64,000 nt of DNA from Uliginosibacterium gangwonense DSM 18521 (GTDB lineage: Bacteria; Pseudomonadota; Gammaproteobacteria; Burkholderiales; Rhodocyclaceae): contig NZ_KB892834.1 of the NCBI RefSeq assembly GCF_000373965.1, forward strand, positions 240,600-304,599, read 5' to 3'. Both the position numbers and the translations under genes were made by a program. Below the pieces are notes generated by a model. That model was not told where the DNA came from. It made no database searches and saw nothing but the letters and a program-made list of their open reading frames with translations. This document shows, piece by piece, positions 9,810 through 19,432 of this stretch; the stretch's first letter is position 1; each line of letters opens with the position of its first letter.

Positions 9810-9840
9810 GGCTCTGTGCACAAGACAATCGGCACCCAGT

Positions 9841-9865
9841 AAAAAGGCGCAGACACTCAGTCGCC
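9841..9865 (-). terminator. Possible attenuator between mreB and mreC
   Basis: On the minus strand a GGCG/CGCC stem with additional interrupted pairing inside is followed by five T residues (plus-strand A run 9841-9845). It sits between the mreB stop (9910) and the mreC start (9809). It could reduce transcription into mreCD so that MreB is made in excess. The stem is short, so this is tentative. Confidence 0.4.
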
Positions 9866-9909
9866 AAAGCGATCAGGGTGACCACGCCTTCTGCGATGCA
9901 CACTCGTGT

Positions 9910-10980
<1,071 letters not shown>

Positions 10981-11081
10981 TTAACCACGAAGCAAGTGTC
11001 TGGAAATCGAAATAGTCGGCTATGTTACCCTATTAGCCTGTTCATTTTCATTTTGCCGATCAACTCGGCTTAGGTATTAAC

Positions 11082-11369
11082 ATGGCACTTTCGCTTGAAC
11101 AAGTGGCACGCATTGCCCGGCTGGCACGTATAGAGCTTGCACCTGGCGACGCTGAAGCCACACAGGCCAAGCTTAACGGTATTTTTGGTCTGATTGAACA
11201 AATGCAGGCAGTCGACACGACGGGCGTAGCCCCCATGTCGCATCCACAAGACGTAATCCAGCGGCTTCGCGCGGATGTGGTGACCGAAACCGACCGTCGG
11301 GAAGCCTATCAAACTGTTGCCCCGGCGGCGGAAGCAGGGTTGTATCTGGTGCCCAAGGTCATCGAATAG
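11082..11369 (+). CDS. gatC: Aspartyl/glutamyl-tRNA amidotransferase subunit C
   Basis: A 95-residue protein with the typical GatC start [19 protein letters not shown] and the conserved block [22 protein letters not shown]. GatC stabilises the GatA-GatB pair in the enzyme that converts Glu-tRNA(Gln) or Asp-tRNA(Asn) to the amidated forms. Normally gatA follows directly; here gmhA is inserted between them. Confidence 0.95.
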   Translation: MALSLEQVARIARLARIELAPGDAEATQAKLNGIFGLIEQMQAVDTTGVAPMSHPQDVIQRLRADVVTETDRREAYQTVAPAAEAGLYLVPKVIE

Positions 11370-11415
11370 GCACCCCACCCACCGGCGGAGTGCCAATCTT
11401 TGCCTGGAGAAAAAC

Positions 11416-12006
11416 ATGACGCAATCCAGATTCTTGTCTCATCTGCAAGAAGCCCATACCCTGCTCGAACGGGTATTGGCCGATCGGCCACTGCTTGAGC
11501 AGCTTGATCGTGCGGGCGACATCCTTGTCGAATGCCTCAAGGCCGGGGGCAAAATCCTCTCGGCAGGCAATGGCGGTTCGCACTGCGACGCCATGCACTT
11601 TGCCGAGGAACTCTCCGGCCGTTACCGGGATGAGCGCCCAGCACTGGCTGCGCTGGCGATCTCGGACCCCTCGCACATCACCTGTGTGGGCAACGACTAT
11701 GGCTTCGAGCGCATCTTCGCCCGCCATGTTGAAGCCCTGGGCCGCCCGGGCGACGTGTTCCTGGGGATTTCCACGAGCGGGAATTCCGGCAATATCCTGA
11801 CTGCCTTCCAGGCCGCTAAGGCCCGTGGGATGAAAACCATCCTGCTCAGCGGCAAGGATGGCGGCAAGATGCGAGGCATGGCAGACGCCGAGCTGATCGT
11901 GCCGCACTTTGGCTATGCCGACCGTATCCAGGAAATCCATATCAAGTTTATCCACGCCCTGATCGATCACGTTGAGATCGGTATGGGCTATGTCGACGCA
12001 AAATGA
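11416..12006 (+). CDS. gmhA: Phosphoheptose isomerase GmhA
   Basis: A 196-residue SIS-domain protein that converts sedoheptulose 7-phosphate to D-glycero-D-manno-heptose 7-phosphate, the first step of ADP-heptose synthesis for the LPS inner core. I take ATG 11416, preceded by GGAGA; the frame upstream of it overlaps gatC. Diagnostic stretches are [34 protein letters not shown] and [20 protein letters not shown], the last containing catalytic E and H residues. It sits between gatC and gatA with an ATGA overlap to gatA, an unusual location that suggests it is co-expressed with tRNA amidation genes. Confidence 0.94.
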   Translation: MTQSRFLSHLQEAHTLLERVLADRPLLEQLDRAGDILVECLKAGGKILSAGNGGSHCDAMHFAEELSGRYRDERPALAALAISDPSHITCVGNDYGFERIFARHVEALGRPGDVFLGISTSGNSGNILTAFQAAKARGMKTILLSGKDGGKMRGMADAELIVPHFGYADRIQEIHIKFIHALIDHVEIGMGYVDAK

Positions 12007-13457
12007 GCATCCAGACCCTCAAATCGCTGCAACAAAAACTCGCAGCCAAAGAAGCTTCCAGCCGTGAGCTGGTGACCGACTACCTCGCCCGTATCGAAGC
12101 CCGCAACCCGGCCATCAACGCCTTTATCACCGTTGATCGTGCAGGCGCGCTGGCTGCGGCCGATGCAGCCGATGCGGCCATTGCCGCAGGCACGGCCAAG
12201 CCGCTGGCAGGGCTGCCGATTGCCCACAAGGACCTGTTCTGCACCGAAGGCTTGCTCACCACCTGTGGCTCGAAGATGCTGGCGAACTTCACCAGCCCCT
12301 ACGACGCACATGTGGTCACGCAGCTGAAGGCGGCCGGACTGGTGAGCCTGGGCAAGACCAACATGGACGAGTTCGCGATGGGCTCGACCAACGAGAACTC
12401 CGCCTATGGTGCGGTAAAGAACCCCTGGAACCTGGCGCGTGTGCCCGGTGGCTCCTCGGGTGGCTCGGCAGCTGCCGTGGCCGCTGGCATGGTGCCCGCC
12501 TGTACCGGCACCGACACGGGCGGCTCAATCCGCCAGCCTGCGGGCTTTTGTGGCGTCACCGGGATCAAGCCGACCTATGGCGTGGTCTCGCGTTACGGCA
12601 TGGTGGCTTATGCCAGCTCGCTCGACCAAGGCGGCCCGATCGCCCACACGGCAGAAGACTGCGCCCTGCTGCTCAACCACATGGCGGGGTTCGATGTGCG
12701 TGACTCCACCAGCCTGGAACGCCCGGCAGAAGACTACACCCGCGATCTGGCCAAGCCGCTGGCCGGTCTGCGCATTGGTCTGCCCAAGGAATACTTTGGC
12801 GAAGGGCTGGCCGCTGATGTGCAAGCTGCAATCGACGGCGCACTGGCCGAATTGCGCAAGCTCGGCGCCACCACGGTGGAAGTGAGCCTGCCGAACACCC
12901 ATCTGGCGATTCCCGCGTATTACGTGATCGCCCCGGCCGAGGCCAGCTCCAACCTGTCCCGTTTCGATGGCGTGCGCTACGGCCATCGTGCCAGCGAGTT
13001 CAAGGACTTGGCAGAGATGTACGGCAAGAGCCGCGCCGAAGGCTTTGGCGCCGAAGTCAAACGCCGCATCCTGGTGGGCACCTATGTGCTCTCCCACGGC
13101 TACTACGACGCCTACTACATCAAGGCCCAGCAGCTACGCCGCCTGATTGCGCAGGACTTCCAGCAGGCCCTGCAGCAGTGCGACGTGATTGCCGGGCCGA
13201 TTGCGCCCACCGCCGCCTGGGGCATCGGCCAGATGGCAGACGACCCGGTGCAGATGTATCTGGCCGACATCTACACCATTGCCGTCAACCTCGCCGGGCT
13301 GCCCGGGCTGTCGACCCCTGCGGGCTTCTCTGCCGACAACATGCCGGTAGGGCTGCAACTGATCGGCAACTACTTTGGCGAAGCACGCCTGCTCAACGTG
13401 GCCCATCAGTTGCAACAGGCCACCGATTGGCATCTGCGTGAGCCGAAGCTAGGCTGA
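12003..13457 (+). CDS. gatA: Aspartyl/glutamyl-tRNA amidotransferase subunit A
   Basis: A 484-residue amidase-signature enzyme that releases ammonia from glutamine for tRNA-dependent Gln/Asn synthesis. The catalytic triad is complete and spaced as in characterised GatA: K76 (LPIAHKDLF), S151 ([15 protein letters not shown]) and S175 ([14 protein letters not shown]). It begins four bases inside gmhA. No gatB follows: the next gene is an alcohol dehydrogenase, so subunit B must be encoded elsewhere. Confidence 0.96.
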   Translation: MSIQTLKSLQQKLAAKEASSRELVTDYLARIEARNPAINAFITVDRAGALAAADAADAAIAAGTAKPLAGLPIAHKDLFCTEGLLTTCGSKMLANFTSPYDAHVVTQLKAAGLVSLGKTNMDEFAMGSTNENSAYGAVKNPWNLARVPGGSSGGSAAAVAAGMVPACTGTDTGGSIRQPAGFCGVTGIKPTYGVVSRYGMVAYASSLDQGGPIAHTAEDCALLLNHMAGFDVRDSTSLERPAEDYTRDLAKPLAGLRIGLPKEYFGEGLAADVQAAIDGALAELRKLGATTVEVSLPNTHLAIPAYYVIAPAEASSNLSRFDGVRYGHRASEFKDLAEMYGKSRAEGFGAEVKRRILVGTYVLSHGYYDAYYIKAQQLRRLIAQDFQQALQQCDVIAGPIAPTAAWGIGQMADDPVQMYLADIYTIAVNLAGLPGLSTPAGFSADNMPVGLQLIGNYFGEARLLNVAHQLQQATDWHLREPKLG

Positions 13458-13485
13458 GAGGGCGTTACAACAAACTGGAGCGGAC

Positions 13486-14583
13486 ATGTCAGCATTCTTC
13501 TGGCACAACCCGGTACGCACGGTGTTCGGCGCGGACACGCTGAGCATGCTACCGGAGGTGGTGGGCAAGCGCAGTGTGTTGCTGCTCACCTTCCGCTCTG
13601 CGCAGGATAGCGGGCTGATTGCCCGCCTTAAAAGCCTGCTGGGCGAGCGCATCGTAGAGATCATTGATACGGTGCCTTCACAGCCCGAACGCCAATACGT
13701 GGCCGAAGCCCATGCCCGCATCTGGAGCGCGCCGAATTTTGATGCCATCGTGGCGGTGGGCGGTGGCAGCGTGCTTGATTGCGGCAAGGCGCTGTCGTGC
13801 CGCCCGGCCAGCGGCAAATTCCAGCACCTGTTCAATGAAAACTGCACCATCGATGCGCGTCGCCCCCTGATTGCGGTGCCGACCACGGCGGGCAGCGGCA
13901 GCGAGCTGACCCCATTCTCGATCATCTGGAACGGGCCGAACGCCAAGCCCGCCAAGGAAACCATCTTCCATCCGGAACTGTGGCCTGAAACCGCCATCAT
14001 CGACCCGGAACTGACCCTGAGCCTATCGCAAGAGCGCATGCGCAACTCGGCGCTGGATACGCTCTCGCACGCCCTGGAAGCCATTTGGAACCGCCGGGCC
14101 AGCCCCATCACCGATACACTGGCGGTGCAGGCGGCACGGGGCGTGATCGCCAATCTGCCCAAGGTGTGGCGCTATCCGGGCGATTTCGCAGCCCGCACCG
14201 AACTCTCTCTGGCGGCCATGCGGGCAGGCATGTGCGTGAGCAATACCCGCACGGCATTGGCCCACGCCCTCTCCTATGCAGTCACCTCCTCGCGCGGCAT
14301 ACCACATGGGCTGGCCTGTGCGTTCTCGCTACCCTGGGTCTGGCGCCTGGCACAAGGCCACAACCCACAACGCGATGCGGTGCTTGCCCAAGTTTTCGGC
14401 CCTGCCGTACAAGACCCGGCCAGCAGTCTGGAACGCCTCCTCCACGACATTGGCATTTCCACAGATTTTGCCGATTATGGCTTGGCACAGGAAGGTGCAA
14501 TACAATTTGCAGCCTATTTTGCTACCACGCCCCAAGGGAGTAACTTCATCGCCACCCCAACCAAGCTCACGGAGCCTGAATGA
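13486..14583 (+). CDS. Iron-containing (group III) alcohol dehydrogenase
   Basis: A 365-residue NAD(P)-dependent dehydrogenase of the iron-activated family. The dinucleotide-binding motif is VGGGSVLDCGKAL (about 91-103), and the TTAGSGSE motif lies near 133-140. The four metal ligands are visible as D191 and H195 (SALDTLSHALE), H260 and H274 (RGIPHGLACAF). It resembles the phosphonoacetaldehyde reductase branch of the family, but substrate cannot be assigned from sequence alone. A ribosome-binding GGAG precedes the ATG. It overlaps mtgA by four bases although there is no obvious metabolic link. Confidence 0.85.
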   Translation: MSAFFWHNPVRTVFGADTLSMLPEVVGKRSVLLLTFRSAQDSGLIARLKSLLGERIVEIIDTVPSQPERQYVAEAHARIWSAPNFDAIVAVGGGSVLDCGKALSCRPASGKFQHLFNENCTIDARRPLIAVPTTAGSGSELTPFSIIWNGPNAKPAKETIFHPELWPETAIIDPELTLSLSQERMRNSALDTLSHALEAIWNRRASPITDTLAVQAARGVIANLPKVWRYPGDFAARTELSLAAMRAGMCVSNTRTALAHALSYAVTSSRGIPHGLACAFSLPWVWRLAQGHNPQRDAVLAQVFGPAVQDPASSLERLLHDIGISTDFADYGLAQEGAIQFAAYFATTPQGSNFIATPTKLTEPE

Positions 14584-15278
14584 ACACCGCCTCAGTCGGC
14601 ACCTGGGTTCGCCGCATCCTGTTTGGAATCTTCCTGATCGTATTGTTTTGGCATTTGTGGCTGCTTGCCAATGTACTCTGGCTGAAGTGGTTCAACCCGG
14701 ACAGCACCAGCTTCATGGACATCCGACTGGCGGAGCTGCGCGAAAAGGATTCCAGCGCGACCCTAAAATACAAATGGGTGCCATATGAGAAGATCTCGGT
14801 CAACCTCAAACGCGCAGTGATTGCCTCCGAGGACGGCAGCTTCATCGATCACGATGGCTTTGACTGGGACGGCATCCAGAAAGCCATGGAAAAGAACCAG
14901 AAAAAAGGCAAACCCGTGGCCGGTGGTTCCACCATCAGCCAACAGCTTTCAAAAAACCTCTTCCTCAGCCCCGCGCGCAGCTATATCCGCAAAGCCGAAG
15001 AGGCCGTCATCACCGTGATGATCGAAACATTCTGGGACAAACGCCGCATTCTTGAGGTGTATCTCAACGTGGTCGAATGGGGCAATGGCGTTTTCGGCGC
15101 CGAAGCCGCCGCCCAGCGTTACTACAAGATTTCCGCTGACCGCCTCAGTGCCGCACAGGCCGCCCACCTCGCGGTAATGCTCCCCAATCCGCGCAAATAC
15201 GAGCTGGGTTTTAACGCCCGACTCGCCAATCATGCCAATCGCGTACAATCCAGAATGATATGGGCAGAGGTGCCCTGA
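14580..15278 (+). CDS. mtgA: Monofunctional peptidoglycan glycosyltransferase MtgA
   Basis: A 232-residue GT51 enzyme that polymerises lipid II without a transpeptidase domain. One N-terminal membrane segment (about residues 10-32) is followed by the GT51 motifs: ASEDGSFIDHDGFDWDGI with the catalytic glutamate, GGSTISQQLSKNLFL, and KRRILEVYLNVVEWGNGVFG. Size agrees with E. coli MtgA. It overlaps the dehydrogenase by ATGA. Confidence 0.95.
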   Translation: MNTASVGTWVRRILFGIFLIVLFWHLWLLANVLWLKWFNPDSTSFMDIRLAELREKDSSATLKYKWVPYEKISVNLKRAVIASEDGSFIDHDGFDWDGIQKAMEKNQKKGKPVAGGSTISQQLSKNLFLSPARSYIRKAEEAVITVMIETFWDKRRILEVYLNVVEWGNGVFGAEAAAQRYYKISADRLSAAQAAHLAVMLPNPRKYELGFNARLANHANRVQSRMIWAEVP

Positions 15279-15313
15279 GCTTCTAGCAGGCTAGATAAAC
15301 AAGAAGACCCGGG

Positions 15314-15784
15314 ATGCTTGAAATCTGCAAAAGAGTTTTTGCCATCAGCATTTTTATCTGCCTGTTTCTGCCTTTATGCCAATGCACGCAAAGAGCAGAC
15401 ATAGCCGGGAACCCGACCACCCCAGTTGCCGAAACGGCGAGTAATTATGGACCGGATGTCATCATCATCGCCGAGCAGTTTGAATTCCGCTCCCCTGCCG
15501 GATGGCTGGAATCCGTGCCTGCATTCGGCGCATTCTGCTGGCCCCTGCTGGCCTGCCTGGTCCGTGCGCAGTTGCATCGCCGGGCTCACATCGCTGCGAT
15601 CAATCTATCGGAAATTGCCTGCTGCGCAGCAGGCCTTGGGTGCTTTGCCCAATTGCTGAGATTCTGGTCGGAATGGCGTTATGGCGGAATCATTCTATGC
15701 GCGGGCTATCTGGGGCACATTCTGGCCTCAGGCCTTTGCATTGCGGCCCAGGTCCGACGACCGATCCGCCCTGCCGCGCACTGA
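15314..15784 (+). CDS. Small membrane protein of unknown function
   Basis: A 156-residue reading frame 35 bases after mtgA, preceded by CCGGG close to its ATG. I recognise no family. The first 25 residues look like a signal peptide or membrane helix ending LPLCQC, which could be an atypical lipobox. A soluble stretch of about 40 residues follows, then three hydrophobic segments (about 68-82, 93-112 and 123-145). The end is basic (QVRRPIRPAAH). Codon use resembles its neighbours. It may be an inner-membrane protein transcribed with mtgA; function unknown. Confidence 0.55.
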   Translation: MLEICKRVFAISIFICLFLPLCQCTQRADIAGNPTTPVAETASNYGPDVIIIAEQFEFRSPAGWLESVPAFGAFCWPLLACLVRAQLHRRAHIAAINLSEIACCAAGLGCFAQLLRFWSEWRYGGIILCAGYLGHILASGLCIAAQVRRPIRPAAH

Positions 15785-16071
15785 TCACACCAGCCCGCGG
15801 CTTGCAGACGATACACCTACACCTCGGTTGAGTGCCGCGCAACCGGCCTGCTTTGCATAAAGTGTGCAGCAACTCTCGCCACCATTACGTAGCAAAGCGA
15901 TAAAAGGTGCGCAAAAGGTCATTTTCGGCCCAACAGTGGCGGCGAGTTAACGTAGAATGGCGCCGATAATCAGGAGAGTAGCGCCTTATCGATAGAGCGC
16001 TGCTTGCGTTACGATCAGGTTCCAAGGATTTTGGCGACTACCGCCCGAACGCCGCGGGTAGCAGCCACCGA
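15785..16071 (+). promoter_or_regulatory. Leader region before the CorA-type gene, possible structured RNA
   Basis: No gene is seen in these 287 bases. The second half looks structured: GATAA and TTATC flank AGGAGAGTAGCGCC (about 15965-15995), and several GC-rich complementary blocks follow up to about 16060. The GAGTAGC core is similar to the conserved first loop of the yybP-ykoY manganese riboswitch, and the downstream gene is a metal-ion transporter. The match is partial and I cannot fold or align it here, so this is a hypothesis only. Confidence 0.2.
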
Positions 16072-17418
16072 ATGGATGAGTCAGCCATGTCCGAACAAAC
16101 CGAAAACCAGTCCATGGCCGAGCACGAGGCACTCCAGCGCCAGTTGGTGGAAGTGCGCCAGTTGTTATCGCGTCATCGCCTGGTTGAAGATCTGGTCCAC
16201 CGCCAGGAGATGCCTCGCCATGATCTGGTGGAAAACCTTGTCCACAAACAGAACCTGAGCGAGCTGACCAAGAAGCTTACCCTGATGGCTGCGGCGGAAA
16301 TCGCCCGTATCCTGGAGGCGTTGTCGCACAACGAATCCCTGGTGGTGTGGGAGTTGGTGCGTGAAGCCCGGGGAGAAGAAATTCTGGACGAGCTGGACGA
16401 CGCGCTACGTGAAACCTTGACCAGCGTGGCACAACAACCCAAACGACAGATCATGCTGAACGCTTTTGAATTGCATAATGGTCGCCTGCGCCAGATTCTT
16501 GTGGAAAGCAAGGAACAGCTGACCGCAACCAATCCAATCTGGATCGACTTGATCGCCCCCGACATGGAAGAGCGCGAGTGGATCAAGGACATCTTCGATC
16601 TGGCGCTGCCGGACCCGGACGACCTGACCGATCTGGAAGAATCCGCGCGCTTCTACATCGAAGATGAAAACGAGCAGATACACCTGCACTCGGATTTTCT
16701 GCTGGATAAAGAAGGCGAGTCACGCAACGTGGCCGTGGCCTTCGTGCTTCACCACAACATCCTGTTCTCGGTCCGCCAGGAAGAACTCCCGGTATTCCGT
16801 TTGCAACGCCTGCGTGCGCGCATCCAGCCCGGCTACGTGAATGATGGCAAAGATGTGCTGCTTGATCTCTATGCAGCTGACGTAGAGTATTCCGCCGATG
16901 CGCTCGAAAACGTCTACACCTCACTGGAAAAAGTCGGCAAGCATGTTTTGAGCACCCATATCACCGATGAGCAGGCAGCCAAGATCCTGGCCGAAATCGC
17001 CGCCGAAGAAGACTTGAACGGGCGCATCCGGCGCAATGTACTCGATACCCGACGTGCAGTATCTTTCCTGATCCGGGGCAAGTTCCTCAGCGGCGAGCAG
17101 TTGGAAGACGCCCGCCAGATTCTGCGCGACATCGAGTCCCTCGATGGCCACACTGCCTTTTTGTTCGACAAGATCAACTTCCTGATGGATGCCACCGTCG
17201 GCTTCATCAACATCAACCAGAACAAGATCGTCAAGATCTTCTCCGTGGCCAGCGTCGCCCTGCTGCCGCCCACGCTGATTGCCAGTATCTACGGCATGAA
17301 CTTCAGGCGCCTGCCCGAGCTGGAGTGGCAATACGGCTACCCCTTCTCGCTCAGCCTGATGCTGGTGTCGGTGCTGGTTCCCTTCTGGTTCTTCCGCCGC
17401 AAGGGCTGGTTGCGCTAA
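16072..17418 (+). CDS. Mg2+/Co2+ transporter: MgtE N-domain-like region fused to CorA
   Basis: A 448-residue protein. Residues about 130-448 are a CorA-family channel with long soluble helices and two C-terminal membrane segments; the selectivity signature GMN is at 408-410 in IYGMNF. Residues about 25-118 are helical (HDLVENLVHKQNL, AAEIARILEALSHNES, EEILDELDDALRETL) and resemble the MgtE N-terminal cytosolic domain, which senses Mg2+ in that other family. The fusion would give a CorA pore with an MgtE-type regulatory domain. ATG 16072 and ATG 16087 are both possible starts; neither has a strong ribosome-binding site. Confidence 0.85.
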   Translation: MDESAMSEQTENQSMAEHEALQRQLVEVRQLLSRHRLVEDLVHRQEMPRHDLVENLVHKQNLSELTKKLTLMAAAEIARILEALSHNESLVVWELVREARGEEILDELDDALRETLTSVAQQPKRQIMLNAFELHNGRLRQILVESKEQLTATNPIWIDLIAPDMEEREWIKDIFDLALPDPDDLTDLEESARFYIEDENEQIHLHSDFLLDKEGESRNVAVAFVLHHNILFSVRQEELPVFRLQRLRARIQPGYVNDGKDVLLDLYAADVEYSADALENVYTSLEKVGKHVLSTHITDEQAAKILAEIAAEEDLNGRIRRNVLDTRRAVSFLIRGKFLSGEQLEDARQILRDIESLDGHTAFLFDKINFLMDATVGFININQNKIVKIFSVASVALLPPTLIASIYGMNFRRLPELEWQYGYPFSLSLMLVSVLVPFWFFRRKGWLR

Positions 17419-17435
17419 ATCACACCATGGCGGAA

Positions 17436-17481
17436 AGCGGGCCAGAAGACACTGCGACAACGCAGTGTCTTCTGGCCCGCT
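17436..17481. terminator. Perfect 21-bp inverted repeat between convergent genes
   Basis: A perfect 21-base stem with a four-base ACAA loop lies in the 67 bases between the convergent stop codons of the CorA-type gene and the wbpM-like gene. It begins AGCGGGCCAGAAG and ends with its exact reverse complement. It has no T run on either side, so it may block both transcripts as a hairpin or protect RNA 3' ends rather than act as a textbook terminator. Confidence 0.6.
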
Positions 17482-17485
17482 CCCA

Positions 17486-19432
17486 TCATGCTCCAACAAT
17501 AGCCGATCGCACCAGATGGGGCTGGTGAAGACGTTTGTTTGTGCGCAACGAATCCGAATTCAGCGCAATGCGCATCAACTCTTCTTTGAGTTCTTCCACA
17601 TCCTGCTCGTGAATGGAAGCCCTGAGTGTTTCCAGCATACGATGCAGTCTCAGCGAGTCAATCTCGGGCTCGTTGGCCTGGATGATCTTTGGATGAGGCG
17701 TTTTTGCCGCATTTTCATTTGCGATCAGGAGTTCTTCATAGAGTTTTTCCCCTGGGCGTAGTCCCGTCACTTGAATCTGTATGTCGCCATCTGGGTTGGC
17801 TGCATTACGAACGGAATAACCGGCCAGCCGGATCATGTTGCGTGCCAGATCGAGAATTTTGACGGGGTCTCCCATGTCCAGCAGAAAGATTTCTCCGCCC
17901 TTGGCCAGACTGCCCGCCTGAATCACCAGTTCAACCGCTTCATGGACAGACATGAAATAGCGGGTGACCTCGGGATGCGTCACCGTCACCGGGCCACCTT
18001 GGGCGATCTGTTCGCGGAACAATGGCACCACAGACCCGCTTGAACCGAGCACATTGCCGAATCGCACGGCGCAGAAACGTGGCCCCTGACCAAACTGGAG
18101 CGCCCGGTTTGCGCAGTCTTGCACAATCAACTCGGCCCAGCGCTTGGTGGCGCCCATGATATTGGTTGGGCGTACCGCTTTGTCTGTAGAGATCAGCACA
18201 AAAGTCTCTACATTTGCAGCCAGGGCTTCCTCTGTCAGAGTCAGCGTACCAAACACATTGTTTGCCACCCCCTCGAAGACATTGGCTTCCACCATGGGAA
18301 CGTGCTTGTAGGCAGCCGCGTGATAAATCGTCTGGACGGCGTACTCCGTCAATAGGCGCCGCACGGTATTTGCGTCGCGCACGGAGCCCAGGCATGGCAC
18401 CACTTCACAAGATGTCAGGGATTTCAGGGTTCGCTCAATCTGGTAGAGCGAGTGTTCGTTCGAATCCAGAACCAGCAGTCTGGACGGTGACTGAGCCGCG
18501 ATTTGTCGGCAAAGCTCTCCGCCAATTGATCCGCCTGCGCCCGTGACCAAAACCACCTTGTGGGTAATGCAACGGCCTAGCAGGTCAGGGTCCGCCTCTA
18601 CGGGGTCCCGTCCCAATAGATCACCCACATCAACGTCGCGCACCATGTTGACGAGGTGCTTACCGTTGGCAATATCTGAAATGGCGGGCAAGACGCGCAG
18701 ACGAACTTTGTGCTGTTCCAGAAAGCTCACGATTCTCTGCCTGGTGCTGGCCGAGGCGGACGACAGGCTGACAATCACATCATGAATGTCGAAACGCTCG
18801 CGCAGATCCGGCAAATTCTGTGGTGCGTACACCCGCAACCCGTCTATATCCTTGCCGTGAAGCGTTACGTCATCATCCAGAAAGCCAGCGGGGAACATCT
18901 CCCGACCGGCACGCAAAGAGGCTGCCAGTTGTCGGCCAGCCTTTCCGGCACCGTAAATCAATACCTGCTTGCCTGTGAAATGTTGGCGAATGGGTAGCCA
19001 CAGCACCCATCTTGCGGCAAAGCGGACGCCAGCAATCAGCACCATGCCAATGAGCCAATACAAAATCGGCACGGCACGGGGCACGCCCTCGATACCCGTC
19101 ATCCGCGTCATGAAGGCCAGCGCGGACCACATCAACGCAGCCAGCGTCATGCCCTTTGTCACTGCCCACAGAGCCTGCTCTCCCAGATAGCGGATCACCG
19201 AACGGTACAAACCCGTCCTTAGAAAGATCGGTACGGCAAACAGCGGCGCAACCAACATCAGCAAGAACTGTCGGGTGTTGGGCTCAAAAAAGTAGCCTAA
19301 ACGCAAGGAGTATGCGGCCCATACGGCAAAGATCAGCAATGTGCAGTCGACAGCAACCATGAGGGATTGCTTTGCGGAGCGGCTCAAACCAATCAGTTCA
19401 ACAAGGGATAAGAGGCGGTTGAATCTAGTCAT
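17486..19432 (-). CDS. wbpM: Membrane UDP-GlcNAc 4,6-dehydratase (WbpM/PglF/CapD family)
   Basis: The product is 648 residues from ATG 19432 (MTRFNRLLSLVELIGLSRSA); the frame upstream of that is another gene. Four membrane segments occupy the first 160 residues, followed by a Rossmann-like domain (LIYGAGKAGRQLAASLRAGR) and the catalytic SDR domain with VTGAGGSIGGELC and STDKAVRPTNIMGATK. The MGATK element replaces the usual YxxxK, as in WbpM and FlaA1. The family removes water from UDP-GlcNAc at C4/C6 to make the 4-keto precursor of QuiNAc, FucNAc or bacillosamine. It overlaps the wbpL-like gene by eight bases and is the last gene of its operon. Confidence 0.9.
   Translation of the reverse strand: MTRFNRLLSLVELIGLSRSAKQSLMVAVDCTLLIFAVWAAYSLRLGYFFEPNTRQFLLMLVAPLFAVPIFLRTGLYRSVIRYLGEQALWAVTKGMTLAALMWSALAFMTRMTGIEGVPRAVPILYWLIGMVLIAGVRFAARWVLWLPIRQHFTGKQVLIYGAGKAGRQLAASLRAGREMFPAGFLDDDVTLHGKDIDGLRVYAPQNLPDLRERFDIHDVIVSLSSASASTRQRIVSFLEQHKVRLRVLPAISDIANGKHLVNMVRDVDVGDLLGRDPVEADPDLLGRCITHKVVLVTGAGGSIGGELCRQIAAQSPSRLLVLDSNEHSLYQIERTLKSLTSCEVVPCLGSVRDANTVRRLLTEYAVQTIYHAAAYKHVPMVEANVFEGVANNVFGTLTLTEEALAANVETFVLISTDKAVRPTNIMGATKRWAELIVQDCANRALQFGQGPRFCAVRFGNVLGSSGSVVPLFREQIAQGGPVTVTHPEVTRYFMSVHEAVELVIQAGSLAKGGEIFLLDMGDPVKILDLARNMIRLAGYSVRNAANPDGDIQIQVTGLRPGEKLYEELLIANENAAKTPHPKIIQANEPEIDSLRLHRMLETLRASIHEQDVEELKEELMRIALNSDSLRTNKRLHQPHLVRSAIVGA

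Noticed and set aside
11053-11081. TTGCCG...TATTAA upstream of gatC as a promoter
   Set aside because: The -10-like hexamer ends one base before the ATG, which would place the transcription start inside the gene.
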